From positions 1 to 15,272 of the forward strand of contig CANRZC010000020.1 of the NCBI GenBank assembly GCA_947644185.1: a stretch of DNA of 15,272 nucleotides. Direction: 5' to 3'. The notes under the pieces were generated by a model. That model was not told the DNA's origin and made no database searches. It was given only the letters and a program-made list of their open reading frames with translations. Positions 6,291 to 12,586 of the stretch are shown here, in pieces. The translations under genes and the position numbers were made by a program. This DNA comes from an uncultured Acetatifactor sp. Lineage in GTDB: Bacteria; Bacillota; Clostridia; Lachnospirales; Lachnospiraceae. Position 1 is the first letter of the stretch. Every line of letters starts with the position of its first letter.

Positions 6291-8015
6291 ATGGACAAAA
6301 ATATGCAAAAGCAGACAACAAAGGAATACATCCGTGAGTTCTACTCCAAAAACAGATTAAATTTCATGCTGGCAGTGATTGCTGTCCTATTGTCCAGCGG
6401 AATGCAGGTGGGCATCGCATATCTGCTCAAGGAGCTGACAGACGTGTCCATGAGCGGGAATCTTGGGAGGCTTGTGGGGCTTGTAAAAATTTCCGCAGGG
6501 TTTATGCTGTTGATGGTGGGCATATGGCTGCTGGACAGACAGTTCAAGCACAATTTTCTAAAGAAGGCCGTGGAGGGCTACCGGAACAAGGCCTTTGACG
6601 CCATCACAAACAAAGGCATCGCTTCCTTCGGAAGAGAAAATACCAGCAGCTACATCTCGGCCCTGACCAATGATGTAAATTCCATTGAGACCAACTATCT
6701 GACAGCGAATTTTACATTTCTGACCCTGACGCTACAGGCCATTGCCTCTATAGGGCTGATGCTGTGGTACAGCTGGTCTCTGACTTTGGTGGTGATAGTT
6801 CTGGGACTTTTGCTCATTTTAGTCTCCCTGCCCTTCGGAAACACCATCGCAAAGCAAGAGCAAAAAGTCAGCGAGAAAAACGCAAGCTTTATGTCCATGG
6901 TAAAAGATCTGCTCAGCGGCCTGGGGGTCATCAAAAGCTTTCAGGCACAGAAAGAGGCGTCAGCACTGTATTATGACCGAAACGAAAAGCTGGAGCAGAC
7001 TAAATGCAGGCGCAGAAAAGCTGCAGAGCTGGTCAATATCGCATCATTTGTAGGAGGCTTTATGGTGCAGATGGGTGTGTTCTGCTACGGGGCATATCTG
7101 AGCATTCAGGGGAAGATTACGCCTGGGGTGGTAATTGCTTTCGTCCAGATGATGAACTACATCATAAATCCCATCCAACAGCTGCCAGGCCTTTTGGCCA
7201 ACAGAAAGGCAGCCCTAGGGCTCATAGAGAAGATGGCAGTGTACGGAGAGGATGTTTCCTATGGGGAGCATCTGGAAAAGCTGAACACCGTAGGGAATGG
7301 TATCTGCTTTTCACATGTGGATTTCGCCTATGAGGAGGGTGAAAGGGTATTAAAGGACGTGAATGTCCGGTTTGAGGCCGGCAAGAGCTATGCCATTGTA
7401 GGCGGTTCCGGCTCCGGCAAATCCACATTGCTAAACCTGATCATGGGGAGCTATCCCAGCTATGGCGGCAGCATTACAGTGGGCGGAAAGGAAGTAAACC
7501 GCCTGCAGCCTGACAGTATCTTTGACGTGATTTCCGTGATTCAGCAGAATGTGTTTATCTTTGATGACACCATTGTACAGAATATCTGTATGTTCCGGGC
7601 ATTTGACAGAGAGCAGATAGACCAGGCTGTCAGCGGAGCAGGCCTGTCCAGGCTCATTGCAGAGAAAGGGGAGGGGTATGCCTGCGGGGAAGGCGGTTCC
7701 TGTCTGTCTGGCGGGGAGCGACAGCGCATTGCCATTGCCAGAAGCCTGCTTCGGAAATCGCCGGTTCTTTTGGTAGATGAAGCCACCTCTGCTCTGGACG
7801 CAGAGACCGCAGAGGGCGTCACCGACTCCATCCTAAATATCCAGGGGCTCACCAGGCTAGTGGTGACCCACAGGCTGGAGGAGAAAACATTAAGCCGGTT
7901 CGACGAACTGGTGGTAATGAAAAACGGAAGGGTGGTGGAGCAGGGCACCTTTCAGGAGCTGATGGAGCGGAGGCAGTATTTCTATTCCCTGTATATGGTT
8001 AGTCGAACAGAATGA
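6291..8015 (+). CDS. ABC exporter, fused membrane and ATPase domains (half transporter)
   Basis: A 574-residue ABCB-type exporter half that should work as a homodimer, or with another half not seen here. The membrane domain (about 20-305) has helices near 23-45, 63-82, 140-160, 163-185 and 250-270. The ATPase domain (about 335-570) has Walker A GGSGSGKST (371-379), Q-loop Gln418/419, signature LSGGERQ (472-478), Walker B VLLVDEA with catalytic Glu497, and H-loop His527. Everything needed for ATP hydrolysis is present; no peptidase domain precedes it. An in-frame ATG at 6156 is rejected: it lies upstream of the promoter. The ATG at 6291 follows AAAGGGTGG at suitable spacing. It is transcribed away from the two-component operon. 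Export of a drug, lipid or peptide is likely, but the substrate is not deducible. Confidence 0.93.
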   Translation: MDKNMQKQTTKEYIREFYSKNRLNFMLAVIAVLLSSGMQVGIAYLLKELTDVSMSGNLGRLVGLVKISAGFMLLMVGIWLLDRQFKHNFLKKAVEGYRNKAFDAITNKGIASFGRENTSSYISALTNDVNSIETNYLTANFTFLTLTLQAIASIGLMLWYSWSLTLVVIVLGLLLILVSLPFGNTIAKQEQKVSEKNASFMSMVKDLLSGLGVIKSFQAQKEASALYYDRNEKLEQTKCRRRKAAELVNIASFVGGFMVQMGVFCYGAYLSIQGKITPGVVIAFVQMMNYIINPIQQLPGLLANRKAALGLIEKMAVYGEDVSYGEHLEKLNTVGNGICFSHVDFAYEEGERVLKDVNVRFEAGKSYAIVGGSGSGKSTLLNLIMGSYPSYGGSITVGGKEVNRLQPDSIFDVISVIQQNVFIFDDTIVQNICMFRAFDREQIDQAVSGAGLSRLIAEKGEGYACGEGGSCLSGGERQRIAIARSLLRKSPVLLVDEATSALDAETAEGVTDSILNIQGLTRLVVTHRLEEKTLSRFDELVVMKNGRVVEQGTFQELMERRQYFYSLYMVSRTE

Positions 8016-8025
8016 AGTTTCCAAA

Positions 8026-8058
8026 CTTTAAAACTTCTTTAAAAGTTCTTTATGACTT
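8026..8058 (+). promoter_or_regulatory. three 11-bp direct repeats, candidate OmpR-family regulator site
   Basis: CTTTAAAACTT (8026-8036), CTTTAAAAGTT (8037-8047) and CTTTATGACTT (8048-8058) lie head to tail with an exact 11-bp period. Copies 1 and 2 match at 10 of 11 bases, copies 1 and 3 at 9 of 11. Copy 3 contains the -35 of the promoter for the downstream ATPase-permease-kinase operon. OmpR/PhoB-family regulators typically bind direct repeats of this spacing overlapping or beside the -35. The regulator at 5390-6064 is the obvious candidate, but that link is inference. Confidence 0.6.
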
Positions 8059-8081
8059 CCTAACTCTCAATGGTCTATACT
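8052..8081 (+). promoter_or_regulatory. promoter of the BcrA-type ATPase, permease and kinase operon
   Basis: A good -10, TATACT (8076-8081), lies 18 bp after a poor -35, ATGACT (8052-8057, four of six). A weak -35 embedded in direct repeats is the usual picture of a promoter needing an activator. Transcription would begin near 8088, about 42 bases before the ATG at 8130. Confidence 0.5.
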
Positions 8082-8129
8082 AGTATCAGTCAGCCAGATA
8101 ACACACACCTGGCGAGAAGGAGGTCAGAA

Positions 8130-9056
8130 ATGAAGGATTTCATCATAGAGGCAAATCAAGTCAGTAAAAAGTATGGCTCCGTCCTGGCGCTGGATAGGGT
8201 GACTTTGCATGTAAAGCCCGGTTGCATCTACGGGCTTATCGGCGACAATGGTGCCGGAAAGTCCACCTTTTTAAAGCTCCTGGCGAAGCATATTTTTCCC
8301 ACCGCAGGAGAGATTCGCCTGTTTGGCCAGTCCGGGGAAAAGGCCCTTCGCCGCTGTCGCAGGCAAATGGGTGTCATGATTGAGGGACCAGGCTTTTTCC
8401 CCAATATGACTGTGGAGCAGACCCTGGAATACTACCGCATCCAGAAAGGCATCCCCGGAAGGGAAAAGGTGACGGAGCTCCTGACCCTTTTAGATATCCA
8501 GGAAAAGCGCCGGGAAAGGTGCAAACGTCTCTCCCTGGGCCAGAAGCAGCGGCTGAGCCTGGCCATTGCGCTGCTGGGAGAGCCTTCCCTATTGATTCTG
8601 GACGAACCCATCAACGGCCTGGACCCCAGTGGCATCGTGGAATTTCGTGCCCTGCTCCACCGTCTGAACCAGGAGAAGAACATCACCATTCTCCTGTCCA
8701 GCCATATCCTGCCTGAGCTCCAGCAGACTGCCACTGTATTCGGCTTCTTAAGCAAAGGAAAGCTGTTGGAGCAAATATCTGCCCAGGAGCTTAACGAAAA
8801 ATGTGCGGACCGTCTGGATATAGCTGTGGAGGATACAGAAAAGTATGCTGCGCTGCTGACAAAGCATTTTCCCCAGGAGCACTGGCGCGTGTTGCCAGAC
8901 GGCACCATCCAGGTCCGGGGCTCCCACCAGCCCCCTGAAAGCTACAGCCGTCTGGCCATGGATAACGGGCTCTGTATCCTGCGGTTAGAGCGCAGGGCTG
9001 CCTCTCTGGAGGACTATTACATGAACTTGAAGAATGGAGGAACACAGGTATGTTAA
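8130..9056 (+). CDS. BcrA/LanF-type ABC transporter ATP-binding protein
   Basis: A 308-residue ATPase of the bacitracin-resistance/lantibiotic-immunity type, energising the permease that follows. Motifs are Walker A GDNGAGKST (38-46), signature LSLGQKQR (135-142), Walker B LLILDEP (154-160) with Glu159, and H-loop His192 in SSHILPE. At the usual Q-loop position it has MIEGPGFF with Glu85 instead of Gln. Such an E-loop is described for LanF immunity ATPases, so the residue supports that family. The C-terminal portion (about 220-308) is the extra domain common to BcrA proteins. An in-frame ATG at 8070 is rejected because it lies within the promoter; the ATG at 8130 follows GAAGGAGGTC. Its end overlaps the permease start by 7 bp. 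The likely role is removing membrane-active peptides or antibiotics, inferred from family. Confidence 0.93.
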   Translation: MKDFIIEANQVSKKYGSVLALDRVTLHVKPGCIYGLIGDNGAGKSTFLKLLAKHIFPTAGEIRLFGQSGEKALRRCRRQMGVMIEGPGFFPNMTVEQTLEYYRIQKGIPGREKVTELLTLLDIQEKRRERCKRLSLGQKQRLSLAIALLGEPSLLILDEPINGLDPSGIVEFRALLHRLNQEKNITILLSSHILPELQQTATVFGFLSKGKLLEQISAQELNEKCADRLDIAVEDTEKYAALLTKHFPQEHWRVLPDGTIQVRGSHQPPESYSRLAMDNGLCILRLERRAASLEDYYMNLKNGGTQVC

Positions 9057-9832
9057 ATTATCTCAAAAGCGAGCTCTACCGAGCGGTCCGCAGCAAAGAA
9101 ATCCATGGGACAGCCATGGGTCTGCTGGGTATTGTTCTGTTTATGAACCTGACCCTAGGTCTCATGAGGAATGTGGAGCATTTCCACTACGGTACTACCT
9201 CTTTCTCCTATTCCATGCTGGTATCTGTGCCCATGCTGTACTGTTATGTGGCCGCCGACGTGGCTGTCATGCTCTACGAATCCCACAGGCGATGTGGCGC
9301 TATGGGAAATAGCATCGCCTTTGGCCTCTCCCGGATGCAGCTGTTGGCAGCAAAATGCATGGTCTGCCTTGTGGTCTCTCTGGTTCTACTGGCTGTCACG
9401 CTGCCCTTGTACATTGGAAGCGCCACACTGCTGCTGGATCCTGCTGGTCCCACCACTGCCCTGGACATGCTGTTAGAAATTCCGGCCATGTCCCTGATTG
9501 GCATTGCAGCTCTGATTCTGGCTGTGATCCTTCTGGATTTCTTTGAAAACAGCTTTTTCAGCCTGCTGGCATGGCTGACTGTTATGCTTTTCCTGCCTAA
9601 GCTCCTTTTGTTGGCCGGGATGCTCCTGCCCTTTGGCGGGGATGCTCTCATGCATATCGCCATGTGGATGCCTGTCAATTTCCTTTCTGCCGGAAGTCAG
9701 GTCAACATGTCTGAATGCATTACCCTGTGGGACACCGGAGCGGGCATGGCAAAATGTCTCATTTCGGGCGCTGCGGGAATCCTTGTGTTTAGCGTGGCAG
9801 GTGTGCTATTATTGAGGAAACGGGATATTTGA
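9050..9832 (+). CDS. ABC-2-type permease paired with BcrA/LanF-type ATPase
   Basis: A 260-residue integral membrane protein with six predicted helices: about 21-38, 55-76, 98-123, 146-165, 170-195 and 236-256. It ends in the basic tail RKRDI. Size and topology match BcrB or LanE/LanG immunity permeases. The ATG overlaps the end of the ATPase gene by 7 bp and is preceded by GGAGGAACACAGGT, so the two are translated together. Lantibiotic immunity systems usually encode two different permeases (E and G); only one is here, as in BcrAB, so a homodimeric membrane part is likely. It would pump a membrane-targeting compound away from the bilayer; this is family-based inference. Confidence 0.88.
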   Translation: MLNYLKSELYRAVRSKEIHGTAMGLLGIVLFMNLTLGLMRNVEHFHYGTTSFSYSMLVSVPMLYCYVAADVAVMLYESHRRCGAMGNSIAFGLSRMQLLAAKCMVCLVVSLVLLAVTLPLYIGSATLLLDPAGPTTALDMLLEIPAMSLIGIAALILAVILLDFFENSFFSLLAWLTVMLFLPKLLLLAGMLLPFGGDALMHIAMWMPVNFLSAGSQVNMSECITLWDTGAGMAKCLISGAAGILVFSVAGVLLLRKRDI

Positions 9833-9865
9833 TATGGCTTTCCTACAGCGGATTGGAGGCGGACC

Positions 9866-10894
9866 ATGGGAGATTTTTTCTGGATTCGAGATTTGGGGCT
9901 GATGATATTTATAGTCGCTACAACGTATTTTGCTTTCCGGTATTTCGGACTGGAGCGTGCCCTTCGGGACACAACGCAGGAGCTCACTGAAATCCAAGGC
10001 AATGTGCTCCAGAACAGGATTCTCCATCTGCCCCTGCCAGACAAAGGCTTAGAGGCGCTTACCAAATCCATCAACCGCACGCTGGAGCAGATTCGCAGGG
10101 AGCATTTGACCTATGAGAAGCGAGAGCGGGAATTCCAGCAGCAGATCGAAAATATCAGCCATGATCTGCGGACACCTCTCACTGTCATACTAGGATATCT
10201 AAAATGGCTGAAGTCTCCTGCAGGGAGCACCTCTTTCCAGCTTGCAGAATCTCTGGAGATCCTGGAGCGAAACGCCCGGTCCATGGAGCATCTGGTGTCC
10301 CAATTCTATGCCTTCTCCCGCTTAAATGCCATGGATTTCGCTTTGGAGCTGGAGCGCCTGGATCTGTGCAGACTCCTGCGGGAGAGCCTTGCGGACAATT
10401 ACCAATCCCAAGAATCTCCGGGATTTTCCCGAGAATTTCCGGGATTCTCAGGATTTTCCCTGGAACGGCCGGGATTTTCCCTGAAAATTCACCTGCCAGA
10501 GCATTCTGTAATGGCTCAGGGAAACAGGGAGGCCTGTGAGCGCATTTTTGCAAATATGCTCCAAAATGCCGGAAGATATGCCCACAGCTATCTGGACATT
10601 GGCATGTCAGAACACTGTGGGCAGGTACAGGTTTTCTTTGAAAATGATTCCACGGAAATCACAGAAAATGATATTCCAAATCTTTTTCACCGTTTTTACA
10701 GAAATAGTGTTTCCAGAAGCAAGGGAAGCTCTGGGCTAGGACTGGCCATAGCCAAATCTCTGGCAGAAGCCATGGGTGGTTCTCTGACCGCCCAGGCTCT
10801 TCCCGGCACAGAGCCTTTGGCCCTCCGTTTTGTTTTCACACTGGCAGCTGCCGCTCCCTCAGGATTTTGCCCAAAAGCCCAGGACAGTCCATAG
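9866..10894 (+). CDS. small sensor histidine kinase, no adjacent response regulator
   Basis: A 342-residue kinase with one clear membrane helix (about 10-27), almost no extracytoplasmic part, a linker with coiled-coil character (about 28-90), HisKA with ENISHDLRTP (His99) and an HATPase domain: N-box LQNAGRYA (Asn234), G1 region FENDSTEI (Asp261) and G2 SSGLGLAI (288-295). The G1 box keeps Asp but lacks the usual glycines. A tandem repeat fills residues 183-206. The ATG follows GGAGGCGGACC and the gene starts 33 bp after the permease, so it is the last gene of the ABC operon. Short sensor kinases of this type often monitor an ABC transporter rather than a ligand. Unlike most relatives, no response regulator is encoded in its operon, so its partner must be elsewhere, perhaps the one at 5390-6064. 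Confidence 0.92.
   Translation: MGDFFWIRDLGLMIFIVATTYFAFRYFGLERALRDTTQELTEIQGNVLQNRILHLPLPDKGLEALTKSINRTLEQIRREHLTYEKREREFQQQIENISHDLRTPLTVILGYLKWLKSPAGSTSFQLAESLEILERNARSMEHLVSQFYAFSRLNAMDFALELERLDLCRLLRESLADNYQSQESPGFSREFPGFSGFSLERPGFSLKIHLPEHSVMAQGNREACERIFANMLQNAGRYAHSYLDIGMSEHCGQVQVFFENDSTEITENDIPNLFHRFYRNSVSRSKGSSGLGLAIAKSLAEAMGGSLTAQALPGTEPLALRFVFTLAAAAPSGFCPKAQDSP
10412..10483 (+). repeat. 21-bp in-frame tandem repeats inside the small histidine kinase
   Basis: Three units encode ESPGFSR, EFPGFS(GFS)L and ERPGFSL, the middle one carrying an extra GFS triplet. The DNA core CCGGGATT(T/C)TC recurs in each. They occupy the loop between the last helix of the dimerisation domain and the first strand (LKIHLP) of the ATP-binding domain, where most kinases have only a few residues. 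The frame is preserved. Confidence 0.8.
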
Positions 10895-10904
10895 GGCAGA
10901 CAGC

Positions 10905-11822
10905 TCAGGGCAGCTTTTTCCCTGCTGAGAGGTACATCTCATACCATTCCTCCCTGGTCAGGCGTATGTCCGAAGCCTTGCAGATTTCCCGAACCCGCTT
11001 CTCATTGGTGCTTCCCACAATGGTTTGGATATTGGCCGGATGGCGCATGATCCACGCCACGGCAATGGCATTGGGCGTCACCTGATATTTCTCCGCCAGA
11101 CCATCCATCACCCGGTTCAGCTCAGGAAATTTCTCATTTCCAATGAAAATCCCCTCAAACATACCGTACAGGAAGGGAGACCATGCCTGCAAGGTCATCT
11201 TCTTCAGTCTGCAATACTCAATGACGCTGCCATCCCTGGTGCATCCTGCGTCATTGTGGATATTCACATTCAGTCCCCCATCTATGGTGGGGCAGTGGGC
11301 CACAGAAAACTGTATCTGATTTACGCAGAGAGGCTCCGCCAGGCAGCTATTTAACAGCTCTATCTGCATAGGGTTCTGATTGCTGACCCCAAAGGAGCGC
11401 ACCTTTCCAGTTTTTTTCAAAATGTCAAAAGCCTCTGCCACTTCCTCTGGCTCCATCAGCGCATCCGGGCGATGGAGCAGCAGAATGTCAATATAGTCCG
11501 TGTGAAGTCTCTTCAAGCTTCCGTCCACAGACTCCAATATATGTTCTTTGGAAAAGTCATAGCACACACCTGGGCGGATTGCGCACTTTGTCTGTATCAC
11601 CATGCGGCTGCGCAGCTCTGGGGTCAATATCTCCCCAAACATAGCCTCCGCCTCACCTCCTGCGTAAATATCCGCATGATCGAAAAAATTGATTCCCGCC
11701 TCCATGGCAGCTTCCACAAGCTCCTGTACTGCCCTGGCACTTCCTAGGCCGGTAATCCGCATACATCCCAGGCCAATGGCTGATGCCTCCGGGATATTTT
11801 CGTTGATTTTTAACATTTTCAT
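10905..11822 (-). CDS. aldo/keto reductase
   Basis: A 305-residue cytoplasmic NAD(P)H-dependent oxidoreductase with the (beta/alpha)8 fold. The four catalytic residues are visible: Asp48 and Tyr53 in FFDHADIYAGG, Lys79 in VIQTKCAI and His117 in LLLHRPD. The cofactor end shows FGVSNQN (144-150) and IVGSTNEKRV (268-277). Overall it resembles the YdhF/general stress branch; physiological substrate unknown. The ATG at 11822 is preferred over an upstream in-frame Met at 11873 because GAGGAGG lies about 10 bases before it and the upstream extension would overlap the Nudix gene. It begins 17 bp after the Nudix stop, so the two are likely co-transcribed. It converges on the kinase at 9866-10894 with only 10 bp between the stops. 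Confidence 0.93.
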   Translation of the reverse strand: MKMLKINENIPEASAIGLGCMRITGLGSARAVQELVEAAMEAGINFFDHADIYAGGEAEAMFGEILTPELRSRMVIQTKCAIRPGVCYDFSKEHILESVDGSLKRLHTDYIDILLLHRPDALMEPEEVAEAFDILKKTGKVRSFGVSNQNPMQIELLNSCLAEPLCVNQIQFSVAHCPTIDGGLNVNIHNDAGCTRDGSVIEYCRLKKMTLQAWSPFLYGMFEGIFIGNEKFPELNRVMDGLAEKYQVTPNAIAVAWIMRHPANIQTIVGSTNEKRVREICKASDIRLTREEWYEMYLSAGKKLP

Positions 11823-11839
11823 GGCAATGCTTCCTCCTC

Positions 11840-12523
11840 TTATTCGTTGCCGCAGCCCATTTCCTCCTGCCACATGTCTGAAACAAAATACATCAATGCC
11901 GCCCAGGTATACAGGGGGTAATATTTCCCTCTCTGGTCTCTTCCTGTCCTCAAAAGCTCTCGGGCCTGGCTTTTGGTCAGTAGGCAGAAGCCGTCAAACT
12001 GCTCGGTTCCCACTGCGCCATCCTGGGACAAATCAGATACCTTCGCCGAACAAAGTACAGCGCATATCAGTGCATTGCTTTCGTCTGTAAGGCCTGGGGT
12101 TGAGAAGACCAGAGGATTTACTACGGTTATATAGTCGCCCTCTGTAACCTGCAGTCCTGTCTCCTCCCCAATCTCCCGAATGGCCGTGGAAAGCAACACA
12201 TCTGGCTTGCCCTTATCCTCCTCATCGATAAGCCCTGCAGGCACACTGAGCAGATACTGTCCTGCGGGATAGCGGAACTCATAGGACAGCAGTAGTCTGG
12301 GCTCTTCCCCCTCCCCCTGTAGGATAACGAAGCAGCTCACTGCGTCTGCCAGCATATTCTCGAATTCCTGGTCCGTCTTCAGGGCCGTAAGGTCTTCTCT
12401 CCGCCTTCTGGTGGCGTCGTAATAATGCTTTCCGGGCGCATACTGCAGATCCTCCACCCGCAGATAGGGGGATTCAAACAAGGTCTCCACATTTTCTTTG
12501 CTTATCTGAATTTTCTCTTTCAT
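11840..12523 (-). CDS. Nudix hydrolase, ADP-ribose pyrophosphatase-like
   Basis: A 227-residue cytoplasmic hydrolase of nucleoside-diphosphate compounds. The Nudix box spans Gly97 to Leu124, ending REIGEETGL (116-124) with metal-binding Glu117, Glu120 and Glu121. The preceding VPAGLID and the N-terminal strand arrangement fit ADP-ribose pyrophosphatases. The box is a few residues longer than the classic spacing between the first Gly and the REx2EE core, with KGKPD as the apparent extra loop. The ATG at 12523 follows AGGAGG. The gene lies between the DUF4097 protein (63 bp upstream) and the aldo/keto reductase (17 bp downstream) on the same strand. A housekeeping role such as clearing ADP-ribose or oxidised dinucleotides is plausible; substrate is not proven by sequence. 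Confidence 0.92.
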   Translation of the reverse strand: MKEKIQISKENVETLFESPYLRVEDLQYAPGKHYYDATRRRREDLTALKTDQEFENMLADAVSCFVILQGEGEEPRLLLSYEFRYPAGQYLLSVPAGLIDEEDKGKPDVLLSTAIREIGEETGLQVTEGDYITVVNPLVFSTPGLTDESNALICAVLCSAKVSDLSQDGAVGTEQFDGFCLLTKSQARELLRTGRDQRGKYYPLYTWAALMYFVSDMWQEEMGCGNE

Positions 12524-12586
12524 GGCATGCTTTCCTCCTGCTTCTATCCTATCCTATTTGGGGCAAAAATACAAAGCTTTTTTCGC

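Noticed and set aside
8014..8040. Possible intrinsic terminator after the exporter gene
   Set aside because: A 7-bp AT-rich stem (GAAGTTT/AAACTTC) with a 10-base loop and only three Ts after it is too weak; the same bases are better explained as part of the direct-repeat region.
10904..10929. Hairpin between the small kinase and the aldo/keto reductase genes
   Set aside because: The stem CTCAGG/CCCTGCTGAG needs a bulge, and its T-run lies in the loop rather than after the stem in either direction.
12524..12586. Terminator or promoter between the DUF4097 and Nudix genes
   Set aside because: GGCGAAAAA/TTTTTGCC forms only a bulged stem without a trailing U-run, and no convincing -35/-10 pair is present; GATAG triplets nearby are too short to interpret.
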